From Sulfurimonas sp. endosymbiont of Alviniconcha boucheti (GTDB lineage: Bacteria > Campylobacterota > Campylobacteria > Campylobacterales > Sulfurimonadaceae), in contig JAICBP010000083.1 in NCBI GenBank assembly GCA_021766785.1, positions 33,161 through 68,952 of the forward strand: 35,792 nt of DNA, given 5' to 3'. A model generated the notes under the pieces. It searched no databases. It was not told the DNA's origin and was given only the letters and a program-made list of their open reading frames with translations. The translations under genes were made by a program, and so were the position numbers. Every line of letters begins with the position of its first letter. Position 1 is the stretch's first letter. Below are positions 1 through 9,600 of the stretch, in pieces.

Positions 1-281
1 GATACATAATCAAAGTGAGGAGTCGCCCCACGAATAACTGTACCAAGAGCGCACACCGCATCATATTTTCCAGAGCTTAAAAGCTGGTCAACGACCATAG
101 GGAGTTCAAATGCACCAGGTACTAGTACATGGGTGAGATCATCTTCATCTCCACCATGACGATCAAATGCATCTTTTGCACCTTCTACTAATCTATCTAC
201 TATAAAATGATTCCAGCGTGTACTTACGATTGCTATTTTCTTGCCGTTTACTACTTTTAATTTACCTTCAATTAACTTCAT
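1..281 (-). CDS. ribH: 6,7-dimethyl-8-ribityllumazine synthase, 5' part only
   Basis: This is the penultimate enzyme of riboflavin synthesis. It condenses 5-amino-6-ribitylamino-uracil with dihydroxybutanone phosphate in the cytosol. About 93 N-terminal residues are visible and the gene runs off the left edge (family length is about 155). The translation starts MKLIEGKL and contains the family landmarks [21 protein letters not shown] and [14 protein letters not shown], which form the substrate pocket. The ATG at 281-279 is preceded by an AAGGA ribosome binding site. It lies 28 bp downstream of the kdsA stop on the same strand, so the two are probably cotranscribed, as is usual in Campylobacterota. 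Confidence 0.95.
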   Translation of the reverse strand, partial: MKLIEGKLKVVNGKKIAIVSTRWNHFIVDRLVEGAKDAFDRHGGDEDDLTHVLVPGAFELPMVVDQLLSSGKYDAVCALGTVIRGATPHFDYV

Positions 282-309
282 CTTTTTTTCCTTTTTAACA
301 GTATTATCA

Positions 310-1104
310 CTAATAAATCTCCCTAATAAGTTTGATTTTTTCTATCACAACATTTAACTCTTCTAATCTTAGCATATTTGCTCCATCACTCAAAGCTACA
401 CTTGGATCAAAGTGTGTCTCAAAAAAGAGACCATCCACACCAACGGCTGCAGCAGCTTTAGCCAAGTAAGGCACCATTGAGCTATCACCACCAGTCTTTC
501 CATCTTGTGCTGTTGGCGTTTGAACTGAATGCGTTGCATCAAATATAACGGGTGCGAACTCTCTCATAATGACTAAGTTTCTCATATCTACAACCATATT
601 GCCATACCCAAAGCTATTCCCACGTTCACAAAGATAAACGCCATACTTTTGAGCATTTTCATATGTCGCTTCCAAACAACCTCTAGTCTGTAAAATTTTA
701 AGAAGTGGATACTTCATAGCATCTGCTGAGAGAAATTGCCCTTTTTTAATATTTACTTCACAAGATGTCTTTGCACATGCTACAAGTAGATCTGTTTGTC
801 GGCAGAGAAATGCAGGTATCTGGAGCATATCTGCAACTTCTGCAACCTGTTTAACTTGGATAGTTTCATGAACATCAGTAACTATTTTATAGCCAAAATC
901 ATCTTTTACTTTTTGTAAAATTCGCAACCCTTCATCAATTCCTAGTCCTCGAAAAGACTCAAGAGATGTGCGGTTTGCTTTATCAAAGCTAGATTTGAAG
1001 TAGAACTCTATAGTCTCATCATTATTATATTTTTCTAATGCTTTTGCAATCTTGAAGATATTTTCTTCACTCTCAATCACACAAGGTCCAGCTAAAAGTT
1101 TCAT
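310..1104 (-). CDS. kdsA: 3-deoxy-8-phosphooctulonate synthase (KDO-8-P synthase)
   Basis: KdsA condenses phosphoenolpyruvate with arabinose-5-phosphate to give KDO-8-phosphate, a precursor of the lipopolysaccharide inner core. The 264-residue length is typical of the family. Visible family motifs are GPCVIES (residues 6-12), [30 protein letters not shown] and FFETHFDP. The Cys at residue 8, with the His, Glu and Asp of the later motifs, matches the metal-dependent class of KdsA (Aquifex type) rather than the metal-independent E. coli type; this is inference from the Cys. It precedes ribH in an apparent kdsA-ribH operon. A TATAAT lies upstream near 1145 on the minus strand, and a purine-rich AGAAGAAG precedes the ATG. 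Confidence 0.96.
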   Translation of the reverse strand: MKLLAGPCVIESEENIFKIAKALEKYNNDETIEFYFKSSFDKANRTSLESFRGLGIDEGLRILQKVKDDFGYKIVTDVHETIQVKQVAEVADMLQIPAFLCRQTDLLVACAKTSCEVNIKKGQFLSADAMKYPLLKILQTRGCLEATYENAQKYGVYLCERGNSFGYGNMVVDMRNLVIMREFAPVIFDATHSVQTPTAQDGKTGGDSSMVPYLAKAAAAVGVDGLFFETHFDPSVALSDGANMLRLEELNVVIEKIKLIREIY

Positions 1105-1163
1105 ATTTTCTTCTTCTGTAAATTTATCTTTTTAATACAATTATAGCTAATTCTTTTTAATCC

Positions 1164-2069
1164 CTACTTAGCACGAGCAACCATTATCCCAGAAAAGATA
1201 ATAAGCACTATCCCAAATACTTTCCATATTGATGGAAGAGCATCCCCTAGCATCACACCTATTATTATGGAGAAGAGTATATTTGTATAGCTTATAGCTC
1301 CTACTACTCCTGCTTTTGTCTCTGCATAAGCTTTTGTCATAAGGACTTGAGAGAGAGTAGCAAAGAGTCCAATCGCAATTAAATAGAACCATACTTTACC
1401 CTCTGGAATAATAAACTTTCCAAAGAGAAAATCTAACTCAGTAGATGAGATAGAAGATGAGACAAAAAAGAGTATAGCTGGTGCAATAGTTCCCATAAGC
1501 ATAAAGGAGAGAACAATAGCACGAGTATCGTAGTAAAGCTTTAGTTCTCTAATAGAAGTATAAGCCAATGCAGCCCCTATTCCACTAAAGAGTCCTAAAA
1601 CATCATACTTACTCAACCCAATACTATTTGGTTCTGTAATAAAAATAATCCCGATAAAACCTATGAAAATAGCTATCCAACCCTTCATTGATAATTTTTC
1701 ATTTAGAAATAAAAAAGCAAATATAGCGGTAAAGATAGGACTTGTTTTTGAGTAAGTCATCGCATCGCCCAAAGGGATATGTGCGATATTGTAAAAAAAC
1801 GCAAGAAGTGCTAAAAAGCCCATAAATCCACGAAAAAAAAGTAAAAATGGTTTACCACCTTTGTGAGTTATAGGCTTGTTTAGTACAGTTAAACCAATAA
1901 TAATCACACCTGCAATATTTCTAAAAAAAACTACCTCAAGCGAGCTCATACTTTCACTTGCAAGTTTGGCAAATGCACCCATAATGGCAAAGCTAAAAGA
2001 GGCGATAAGCATATACTGTACACCCTTATTACTATCTATCTTCTGTTTCATAAATGCAATTATACCCAT
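1164..2069 (-). CDS. EamA/DMT-family permease
   Basis: This is an inner-membrane protein of 301 residues with about ten hydrophobic segments. It has the two-fold repeat typical of the drug/metabolite transporter (EamA) family, with motifs such as FRNIAGVIIIG, GDAMTYSKTSPIFTAIFAFLFLNE and YTNILFSIIIGVMLGD. The substrate cannot be told from sequence; relatives export amino acids, nucleobases or other metabolites. Two starts are possible: ATG at 2069, with an AAGAAG about 10 nt upstream, and an in-frame ATG at 2051 (MKQK). The first is preferred for its upstream purine stretch. It is divergent from the J-domain gene at 2117, and the short spacer holds TATAAT-like boxes for both directions. Confidence 0.88.
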   Translation of the reverse strand: MGIIAFMKQKIDSNKGVQYMLIASFSFAIMGAFAKLASESMSSLEVVFFRNIAGVIIIGLTVLNKPITHKGGKPFLLFFRGFMGFLALLAFFYNIAHIPLGDAMTYSKTSPIFTAIFAFLFLNEKLSMKGWIAIFIGFIGIIFITEPNSIGLSKYDVLGLFSGIGAALAYTSIRELKLYYDTRAIVLSFMLMGTIAPAILFFVSSSISSTELDFLFGKFIIPEGKVWFYLIAIGLFATLSQVLMTKAYAETKAGVVGAISYTNILFSIIIGVMLGDALPSIWKVFGIVLIIFSGIMVARAK

Positions 2070-2116
2070 CTATTTACTTCTTAAAATTATAATATCTTAA
2101 AAATCAAGGAATTTGT

Positions 2117-2878
2117 ATGATAAATATAATTGTTTTAACCATAGTAGGCTATGCTCTTTACTATATTTTTACAAGCTATGGACAATACGAAGCTTACTCA
2201 AAAAAAGCATTTAAAAAATTTTCACTCTCTTATGACTCCCTCAAAAATAGTGAACTTGGACTTTTTGTAGCACTTGTTGCTAAAGTTGCCAAAGCAGATG
2301 GTAGGGTTGATGCACTTGAGGCACAACTCATTAGCATTATGTTTGATGATATATCTGCTATCTTTCCAGAACCTAAAAGAACAAAAGATATATTAAAACA
2401 GATATTTAACGAAGAGAAAAATCGTAGTGATAACATAGAAACAGTTGCCTACTCTCTAGCACAAGCCATCAAAAAAAACAAAGCACAACAACAGCAATTT
2501 ATGGGGTTTTTAATCCAACTTGCATTTGTTGATGGTGAAGTAAGTAGTAGTGAAGAGAAAATTTTACAGATAATAGCTGAGGCATTAGAGTTTGATCCAA
2601 ATGCGTACCATACCATTTTTGATCAGTTTGAAAAGATGATGCAAAATATACAACCTAAAGCGACTCTTGAAGATGCGTATAAAATTTTAGGTGTCACCTC
2701 AAAAGATGATATGAAAGTAATAAAAAAAGCCTATAGAAAGCTTGTACATAAGTACCATCCAGATATTATTGCTTCACAAGGAAAGGGTGCGAAATATATG
2801 GAAGAAGCAACAGCTAAAACACAAGAGATAAATCAAGCCTATGAAATGATTAAAGAAGCCAGAGAACAAAAAGTATAA
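2117..2878 (+). CDS. TerB-domain/J-domain co-chaperone (DjlA-like)
   Basis: The 253-residue protein is built like DjlA. It has an N-terminal membrane anchor (residues 2-22, INIIVLTIVGYALYYIF), then a TerB-like helical acidic domain (about 50-165, with KADGRVDALEAQLI and FVDGEVSSSEEKIL), then a C-terminal J domain (about 183-250) carrying the HPD tripeptide in KYHPDI. The J domain should stimulate a DnaK ATPase at the membrane; this follows from the HPD motif. The partner process is unknown. The ATG is preceded by AAGGA. Its TAA stop (2876-2878) abuts the terminal TG of an IS relic at 2879, so the original downstream sequence has been displaced and a few C-terminal residues may have been altered. 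Confidence 0.85.
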   Translation: MINIIVLTIVGYALYYIFTSYGQYEAYSKKAFKKFSLSYDSLKNSELGLFVALVAKVAKADGRVDALEAQLISIMFDDISAIFPEPKRTKDILKQIFNEEKNRSDNIETVAYSLAQAIKKNKAQQQQFMGFLIQLAFVDGEVSSSEEKILQIIAEALEFDPNAYHTIFDQFEKMMQNIQPKATLEDAYKILGVTSKDDMKVIKKAYRKLVHKYHPDIIASQGKGAKYMEEATAKTQEINQAYEMIKEAREQKV

Positions 2879-3187
2879 TGCCCCTAAAATCTAAGACAGC
2901 AATTCAAGTAACTTCTCAATCACTTGGAACAAGTATCCTCAACCCAAAATATTCAACTCTGATCAGTGGAGCCAATACACGAGTTATGAACATACCAAAC
3001 TACTCAAAGATTTAAAAGAAGGAGTTAAGGCATATATGCACAAGTACAATTTTAAGAGATTTCATTCAAGTATAAACTATCAAAAACAGATGAATGTGTA
3101 TCTTAAATATCTAAAAATATAGCATAAGATAACAGGTTAGTATGAAATTAAATCTTTTCGAAAGTTGTCTTGATTTTTAGGTACTCA
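2879..3187 (+). mobile_element. Shrunken IS3-family element with both ends kept
   Basis: A roughly 309-bp remnant. The left end begins TGCCCCTAAAATCTAAGACA (2879-2898). The right end, read on the other strand from 3187, contains CCTAAAAATCAAGACAAC, which is an imperfect inverted copy of the left end. Between them lies an internally deleted transposase orfB. An intact IS3-family element is about 1.2-1.5 kb, so most of the interior is gone while the ends survive, like a non-autonomous miniature derivative. The left-end sequence recurs at about 12309-12345. The exact outer borders are judged by eye. Confidence 0.7.
2910..3122 (+). pseudogene. IS3-family transposase orfB remnant, catalytic core deleted
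   Basis: An open frame ending TAG at 3120-3122 encodes two pieces of an IS3 OrfB (rve integrase fold). The first is the region around the second catalytic Asp, reading KIFNSDQWSQYTS, where families normally have SDQGSQYTS. The second is the C-terminal tail, HKYNFKRFHSSINYQ, which matches the usual FYN-RR-HSSL-Y-P ending. The segment that should carry the catalytic Glu between these pieces is missing, as is everything N-terminal to the Asp. No functional transposase can be made. Confidence 0.75.
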
Positions 3188-3194
3188 CATCATC

Positions 3195-3226
3195 TTAACA
3201 TTTAGCTAACAAAAAAGCTATACAAT
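3195..3226 (+). promoter_or_regulatory. Regulator site plus -10 box in front of the cytochrome c/DUF2141 unit
   Basis: TTAACATTTAGCTAAC occupies 3195-3210, followed after exactly 10 bp by TACAAT (3221-3226). The element is a direct repeat of (T/C)TAAC spaced 11 bp apart and lies over the -35 position. The same element with the same spacing recurs at 4177 and 9748. The arrangement suits activation by an OmpR/PhoB-type regulator, and the candidate is the one encoded at 10598. Confidence 0.75.
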
Positions 3227-3257
3227 TAGACATCTAAAAAAACAGTGAGGATGGATT

Positions 3258-3632
3258 ATGAAAAAGGTTGTAGCAGTAGCGATTTTATGTAGCAGTGTTT
3301 TGTTTGCTCAAAGTGCGCAAGAACTTATAAAACAAAACGGATGTCTTAATTGTCATGCCATTGCAAGCAAAAAAGCGGCACCGGCATTTGCAGGTATAGC
3401 AAAAAAAAATATGCGGTTTGAGGGCAGTCGGGCAAAAGAGGTTATAATGAACTTCATTGCAAATGGTTCGCAAGGGAAGTATCCGATGTTTGCAGATAGC
3501 AAAATGCCATCTTTTAAAAATTTCTCTAACGAAGAGCTCTCAAGTATAGCAGATTATATCTTATCGCAGTCATCCAAAGCCAGATGCAATGCCAAAGGGC
3601 ATGGAATGGGAAAGGGCAGAGGAAAGCGGTAG
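3258..3632 (+). CDS. Small periplasmic mono-heme c-type cytochrome with Gly/His/Lys-rich tail
   Basis: The protein has 124 residues. An N-terminal signal peptide (about residues 1-18, ending LFAQSA) directs it to the periplasm. A single CLNCH heme site lies at residues 29-33, and M83 in SKMPSF is the likely sixth heme ligand, so this is a class I electron carrier. The C terminus is unusual: after the last helix comes a basic, glycine-rich tail, ARCNAKGHGMGKGRGKR, with extra Cys, His and Met that could bind metal (inference). The ATG follows GTGAGGA. The stop overlaps the GTG start of the DUF2141 gene, so the two are translationally coupled. It is first in its unit, behind the operator at 3195. 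The redox partner is unknown. Confidence 0.88.
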   Translation: MKKVVAVAILCSSVLFAQSAQELIKQNGCLNCHAIASKKAAPAFAGIAKKNMRFEGSRAKEVIMNFIANGSQGKYPMFADSKMPSFKNFSNEELSSIADYILSQSSKARCNAKGHGMGKGRGKR

Positions 3633-4057
3633 TGAATAAAGTTGTTTTGGTATTGTGTTTATTTTGTGGAAACTGTATTTTACAGGCATATGATTTGGTA
3701 GTAGCCGTAAATGGAATAAAAAATCAACAAGGCAAAATACAAATTTCCCTTTATAACAAAGATGGAACAATCCCAGATAAAGAGCTGAAAAACTACTACA
3801 AAACAAAACGAGTCAAGATAGATGAGGAAAAGACTAAAGTGGTCTTCTCCAACCTTCCTAAAGGAAGGTATGCCGTTAGTATCTTTCATGACCAAAACAA
3901 CAATCATAAGATAGATAAAGTTTTTTTTATACCAAAAGAGGGGGTCGGGCTTTCAAATTTTAAAACAGTCAATCTGTTTAATCTACCAAACTTCCAAAAA
4001 GCGAGTTTCCTACTTGAGAAAGACAAAACAGTTCAAATAAAACTCATCTATTTTTAG
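3632..4057 (+). CDS. DUF2141 domain exported protein
   Basis: The preferred start is GTG at 3632, overlapping the preceding TAG stop as TAGTG and preceded by AGAGGAAAG. It gives a 141-residue protein with a clear signal peptide (MNKVVLVLCLFCGNCILQA). An ATG at 3584 would add a non-signal-like stretch and is less likely. The mature part matches the DUF2141 pattern: a beta-rich domain with VVAVNGIKNQQGKIQISLYN, KGRYAVSIFHDQNNNHKIDK (a calcium-loop-like Asp/Asn motif) and a PKEGVGLSNF segment. The function of the family is unknown; members are periplasmic or outer-membrane-associated. Coupling to the cytochrome suggests a shared role. Confidence 0.82.
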   Translation: MNKVVLVLCLFCGNCILQAYDLVVAVNGIKNQQGKIQISLYNKDGTIPDKELKNYYKTKRVKIDEEKTKVVFSNLPKGRYAVSIFHDQNNNHKIDKVFFIPKEGVGLSNFKTVNLFNLPNFQKASFLLEKDKTVQIKLIYF

Positions 4058-4058
4058 T

Positions 4059-4094
4059 TTTACAGGAGGGATACTCCTGTAAATTGCATTTTTA
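4059..4094 (+). terminator. Intrinsic terminator after the DUF2141 gene
   Basis: A perfect 10-bp stem, TTTACAGGAG paired with CTCCTGTAAA, encloses a 5-nt loop (4069-4073). A short T-rich stretch follows within about 10 nt. It separates the cytochrome/DUF2141 unit from the efflux operon, which has its own promoter at 4203. Confidence 0.7.
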
Positions 4095-4158
4095 TGCGTA
4101 TGTAGAGAACCCATTTCATCTGCTGCATTATCGATTTTCTATCTAGCAGTATATGTTC

Positions 4159-4208
4159 GTTAGCTAAACATTAGCATTAACATTAAGCTAACATCAATAC
4201 GATACAAT
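4159..4208 (+). promoter_or_regulatory. Double regulator site plus -10 box in front of the efflux operon
   Basis: TTAACATTAAGCTAAC (4177-4192) lies exactly 10 bp before TACAAT (4203-4208), as in the other two cassette promoters. Immediately upstream, GTTAGCTAAACATTAG (4159-4174) is an inverted copy matching 13 of 16 positions. This promoter therefore carries two facing sites where the others carry one, which may give stronger or more cooperative control. Confidence 0.72.
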
Positions 4209-4245
4209 TTAGCCAATAAATTAAATTACAAGGATTTTGTCGTAT

Positions 4246-5574
4246 ATGAATAGAAAAATATTTTTTTCCCTTTTTCTTGCCCTCTCTTTAAACGCTATGA
4301 GCCTCGATGAGACAATAGAAAGAGCCCTAGCGCAAAATAACTCTTTAAAGAAGGTTATTTTGAGTAAAGATGAGGCTAAGCAGAACAAAGAGGCCAAAAA
4401 GTCTCAAAACTACGGTAGGATCGATCTAAAGGTTGATTATGATCACTTCAACAAAGCTCGTACACTCGCACCACTTACTCCAATGGACATCGTTTCTTCG
4501 CCGACCGGTGCTTACGAGATGCCGACAACAAACGACCTCGTTTCTGCCGGTATAGCTTACAATGTGGTGCTTTTTGATGGTTTTGCACAGCAAAACTCCT
4601 ACAAGATTTCCGATTTGGCATATAAAAACTCTACACTCAAGATCAAACTTGCCAAAGAGGAGCTGATTTACAATGTAAGAAGTCTTTATCTCTCTTTACT
4701 TGCTTTGCAAGAGCAACTTGATGCACAAATGAGGTATGTATCTTCGCAAAAAAAGCTTTACGAGTATGTTCAAAAAGAGTATGAGCTTCAAAGTAAATCT
4801 AAACTCGATCTTTTGGAGGCAAAAAACTCTTATGCTGAAGCAGTTTCAATAAGAGAGAAAATAGCAGCTAACATCGAGATTCTAAAAACCACCTTGGCAA
4901 AGATGATTGCATCGGATAGTTTCGATAAAGCTGAAAGGGTAGATGTGAACTTTGATGAAGCAAAAGAGAGTGGGATGGGAATCGAGGAGCTAAGCAGGTT
5001 CAAGCTGGCAGAGTTCTCCAAAACCATCGCACAAAAGAGACTCCAAAGTGTTAAGTCTCTTTACTATCCAAAGGTGAATCTCTCTGCCTACTACGGATAC
5101 AGTATTGGTCCAAATGCGACAACGAACATATTTCCTACAACTGGTAAAACATACTTAGAAGAAGGGGAGTTTAACTCCGAAAATATATGGCAGATTGGGG
5201 TGCATCTTAAATGGAATATCTATGACTTTGGAGTGAAAAGTTCAAGTGTTCAAAAAGAGAAAATTGCACTAAGAAGAGCGAAAATCGATATGGACGATAT
5301 AAAGCTAGAGCTTGTCAAGGGGCTTAAGATCGCAAAAAGCAAACTATCCCTTGCAAAAGCCGATTACGACTCATTAAAGAGTCAATATGAACTACTTTTA
5401 GAGATAGAAAAAGCACAAAGTATCAAGCAGAAGAGCAATGCACTCACATTGACGAGTCTGCTTGATACTAAAGCAAAAACAGCACTTGTGCATGCGAAGA
5501 TGATAAATGCAAAATATGAGTACCAAAAAGCGAAATACTATATAGACTATTTGTTGGAAAAGGGAGAGAAATAG
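4246..5574 (+). CDS. TolC-family outer-membrane efflux protein
   Basis: The protein has 442 residues from the ATG at 4246, preceded by AAGGA at a workable distance. A TTG at 4237 would sit almost on the ribosome binding site and is rejected. A signal peptide is followed by two long helical repeats rich in Lys, Glu, Leu and Ala, with beta-strand stretches between them. This is the outer-membrane factor layout: each monomer gives four strands to the barrel and long coiled coils to the periplasmic tunnel. Visible family features are AYNVVLFDGFAQQNSYKI and its repeat counterpart LKWNIYDFGVKSSSVQKEK. It is the first gene of the TolC-adaptor-RND operon, and its TAG directly abuts the next ATG. Confidence 0.9.
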   Translation: MNRKIFFSLFLALSLNAMSLDETIERALAQNNSLKKVILSKDEAKQNKEAKKSQNYGRIDLKVDYDHFNKARTLAPLTPMDIVSSPTGAYEMPTTNDLVSAGIAYNVVLFDGFAQQNSYKISDLAYKNSTLKIKLAKEELIYNVRSLYLSLLALQEQLDAQMRYVSSQKKLYEYVQKEYELQSKSKLDLLEAKNSYAEAVSIREKIAANIEILKTTLAKMIASDSFDKAERVDVNFDEAKESGMGIEELSRFKLAEFSKTIAQKRLQSVKSLYYPKVNLSAYYGYSIGPNATTNIFPTTGKTYLEEGEFNSENIWQIGVHLKWNIYDFGVKSSSVQKEKIALRRAKIDMDDIKLELVKGLKIAKSKLSLAKADYDSLKSQYELLLEIEKAQSIKQKSNALTLTSLLDTKAKTALVHAKMINAKYEYQKAKYYIDYLLEKGEK

Positions 5575-6648
5575 ATGAAAAAGATTATATTAACAGTGGT
5601 TGCCATACTAGTTATTGTGTCCGCAGGATTGTTTTTGAAAAAACAAAAAGAGAGTGTTGCAAATCTACCTACTGCAAAGGAGTATTCAAAAAGTATTGAT
5701 ATAACTTTGGCAAAAAAAGAGCAGCTTTCACAAAAAAAGGAGTTTTTGGCTCAGGTACTCTCCTCAAAGAGTGCCAATATTGCCACGAAGTTTGTTGCAC
5801 GGATAAAAAAGGTCTATGTTGAGGAGAATGACAAGGTTAAAAAGGATCAGTTGCTTGTCGCTTTAGACGACAGGGAGATACTCGCAACACTCTCCTCACT
5901 CAAAGAGCAAAAAAAATCCCTCCAGCTCGATGTAGCCAACGCAAAAGATGTTTTAGAGCGTAAGAAGAAGCTTTATGAGATAGAGGCGATCTCCAAAGAG
6001 GCTTTTAATACCTCAAGAGCAATCTATCAGACAAGACTCTCAGCACTCAAAGCGACTGAAGAGAAGATCAACCAGACAAAAGTACAGCTTCAGTACTTAA
6101 ATATTACAGCACCTTTTAATGGAGTTGTCGGCTCGAAGTTGCTTGATGCTGGCTCTTTAGCACCTGCTAGTAAAGTAATCCTTACTCTTAATTCAGATGA
6201 TCAAAAGCTTAACTTTATGTTCTCACAAAACGACAAGCCTATTGTTAAGGGTCAAAAGGTCTTTTTAGGTAAGAAAGAGATAGGAGAGGTCACAAAAATA
6301 TACGATGATGCAAGAAACACCCTTCTTGTAGCAGAAGTTAAACCAAGCCATCCCCTCCCTTTTGTCAATAAGTCGTATATAAATATAAAGGTGGAGATAG
6401 ACAACACAGATGGTTGCACGCTCCCTTTGAATGCTCTTTTGCATAAGCAAGAGGGGACTTTTATTATGGTTTACAAAGGTGGCAAGTTTCACCCCCTTAA
6501 AGTGGATGTGGTACTAGAAAACGACAAAAAAGCTGCTATTGCCCCTTGTCCAAAAGAGCCAGTGGCCTTGGCTTCAGAAGCGAAACTCTCCATCCTTCCG
6601 ACTTATGGAAAAATCATAGTAAATGAGCCATATAAGTATGAAAAATAG
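5575..6648 (+). CDS. RND/HlyD-type periplasmic adaptor (membrane fusion protein)
   Basis: The 357-residue protein links the inner-membrane pump to the outer-membrane channel. An N-terminal anchor (about residues 4-21) is followed by a split lipoyl half (residues 75-105, KVYVEENDKVKKDQLLVALDD), a coiled-coil hairpin rich in Lys and Glu (about 105-170), and the second lipoyl half, APFNGVVGSKLLDAGSL. A beta-barrel and a membrane-proximal domain complete the usual order. The start codon immediately follows the TolC stop, and the 3' end overlaps the RND gene, so the three proteins are made together. Confidence 0.9.
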   Translation: MKKIILTVVAILVIVSAGLFLKKQKESVANLPTAKEYSKSIDITLAKKEQLSQKKEFLAQVLSSKSANIATKFVARIKKVYVEENDKVKKDQLLVALDDREILATLSSLKEQKKSLQLDVANAKDVLERKKKLYEIEAISKEAFNTSRAIYQTRLSALKATEEKINQTKVQLQYLNITAPFNGVVGSKLLDAGSLAPASKVILTLNSDDQKLNFMFSQNDKPIVKGQKVFLGKKEIGEVTKIYDDARNTLLVAEVKPSHPLPFVNKSYINIKVEIDNTDGCTLPLNALLHKQEGTFIMVYKGGKFHPLKVDVVLENDKKAAIAPCPKEPVALASEAKLSILPTYGKIIVNEPYKYEK

Positions 6649-9600
6649 AAAATTTTCGATTGTCAACTTTTTGCTTGGCAGACCGTACTTTATCTTTTCG
6701 CTTTTAACACTTTTTTTGTTCCTTGGAGCAGTTGGATACAACTCGATAGAGAGAAAACTTTTTCCTGATTCTAACTATCCTACTATTGCTGTTGTTGTGG
6801 TTCAGCCTGGAGCTTCAGCAAAAAGTATAGCTACAAATGTTTCGATCCCCGTTGAGGAGGAACTTTATACATTGAGTAACATTAGAAGAGTGTTCTCGAC
6901 AACTATCGATGAAGTGAGTGTTGTCAATGCAGAGTTTGACTATGTCAAAGAGATTGATGCAGCAACAAGTGATGTCAGCAACGCACTTGAGAAGATCAAA
7001 TCAAAACTTCCAAGCTCGATTCTCCCACCGCAAATCATCAAAATCACAACTGCAACGGCACCCATAGTAACCTATGCCCTCACCTCTAAAGATGGTAGCA
7101 TACCGCTAGAGGATATTAGACAACTTGCTAAAACAAAGATCAAGCACGATCTTATACGACTTGACGGTATTGCAGATATTGATATATTTGGCGGATACGA
7201 TAAAGAGATAGAGGTGATTGTCGATAAGGAGAAGCTTGATAAATACAACCTTGATATAGCCATGGTTGTAGCTAAACTTAAAGCAAACAACAACGATTTT
7301 ACTATCGGTTTTATAACAAATGAAAAAAGTAGGTATCTGCTCAAATCCAAAGGGAAAAGAGATACGATTACAAAACTCAAATCACTTGCCATAACCAAAG
7401 ATATAACACTCAAAGAGATTGCAAAAGTCTATTTTGGGCATTATGAAAACTCTGCGGAATATTATGGTAACTCCAAACATGCTATAGCTTTGGCGGTGCA
7501 AAGAGCTGAGAATGCCGATGTAATCAAGAGTATCGATCTGGTGCAAAAAAAGATAGATACTCTTAAGCAAAAGTACAAAAATCTCGAGTTTACCATCACT
7601 AATACACAAAAAGACACCATAGTTCAAAGTACGAGTAATATGTTTGAATCTTTGAGAGATGCTATTTTGATGTCCACAATTGTAGTCTTTTTCTTTTTAG
7701 CATCATTTAGACAGGTTCTTGTTGTACTTGTAACAATTCCGCTTGTTTATGCTACGACTGTAGCTTTGATGTGGATCGTTGGGATTGAGTTTAATGTTGT
7801 TACTCTCACTGCTATTATTTTAGCACTTGGGCTTTTACTTGATGATGCGGTTGTAGTTATGGAGAATATAGAGCGGCACTATCGTGAACTACATGATGAG
7901 ATACACAAAGCAGTTTATGAGGGAACAAAGGAGATTATGTTTGCTGACTTGAGTGGAACGATCACAACCATGATAGCACTCTCTCCTATGCTCTTTGTTG
8001 GAGGATACCCACAAACAGTCTTCCAGCCTCTTGTTGGAACACTGTTGCTTGCACTTGCGGCATCATACATCATCTCCATCACCGCAGTTCCTTTGCTCTC
8101 ACTCAAGATCCTTACTATACGATCGCCTTTTATACTCAAGAGCGAAGCGATGTTTGAAAAGTTTGTTGGTGGATTTAGCAATGGCATCGCCAACTTTTTC
8201 TCCTCTGCTGTTTGGCTTGCTGTACGAAGAAAAAGTGTGGCTGTAGTTTATGTTCTTGCACTTGTCTTCTTGTTTATTACGAGTGTTAAGGGGGTTATGC
8301 CAACAGTAGGGAAAGAGTTGATGCCGCCTATGGATACTGGAGTAGTGAAGATAAATATAACTGTTGATCCCAACCTCTCCTTAGAAGCGAGCAAAAAGGT
8401 GATCAAAGAGGCAAACAAAATCATAAAAGAGCAAGGGGAGCTTGTTTATCTCTCAAGTGCTATAGGAAGTGAGGCTGGAGTGATGAGCATAGGGAGTGGT
8501 AGCGGAATAGATCACATAAGCATAACCGCAACCTATGTTGACAGATACCACCGAGATGAGACAATATGGGAGATAGAGAGAAAACTAAGAGAGAAACTCA
8601 ACAAAATCAAAAATATCGATACAGTTGATGTGTTTGATTACGGTGCGACAGCATTGGCAAGTTTAAGAGCAAACCTTGATGTTACCCTCTACAGCGATGA
8701 GCTTAGCAACCTTCAAGAAGCTGGGAATATAGTTGCCAAAGCGATGTATGAAACTGGAGGGATCGTCTCAGTTTCAAAAACATGGAATGACAACAAAAAG
8801 GTGTATGAATTTGAGATAGATGAGAAGAAAGCGGCATACTATGGACTAAGTAGCGAAGAGATCTCTAAGCAGTTGCAGATCTTCATCCGTGGTGCTAAAG
8901 CAACTTCTTTTTACTTGCAAAATAGTACTGATTTCGATATACGGATCTGGGTTGATAGGAAGAAACGAGAGAATATTGAGAGCCTACTCTCTTATCTTGT
9001 TACGACCAAAAGAGGGAAGATTCCTCTTAGTGATATCGTAAGCGTTAAGTTTGTCAAAGAGCCTACTATCATCACTCGTGAAGGGTTGAAGTATACACTC
9101 AATGTTTACGGTTTTAGAGAAGATGCGGCTATTTCACATATTATGGACAATTTCGAGAAAGCGTTTGAAGGGAAAGTTCTTCCTGATGGTGTAGAGATGG
9201 AGCAAACAGGTGATATAAAGCAGTTTAAAAGCTCAACTGCAAGGATGATAGGTGCTATCGCTTTTGCAGTTATACTGATACTTTTTACACTTATAGCACT
9301 TTTTAACTCTATAAAAATCTCTTTGATGATTATTTTCTCTATACCGTTGACGATTATTGGAGCATCTTGGATAATGCTTCTTATGCACTATCACACCTCG
9401 ATGCCGGCGATGATGGGGTTTATCCTTCTTAGTGGTATTATCGTAAACAACGCCATCTTACTGATACACTTTGCACTTGAGAAGATGCACTCGGGTATGA
9501 ACAATATTGAAGCGATGATAGAGAGTATAAAGATACGAACAAGACCGGTTCTGATGACCGCATTTGCCACTTCGGCAGGGATGCTGCCCGTAGCACTTGG

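Noticed and set aside
4237-4245. TTG start for the TolC-family gene.
   Set aside because: It lies 2 bp from the AGGA ribosome site; the ATG at 4246 has normal spacing and gives a proper signal peptide.
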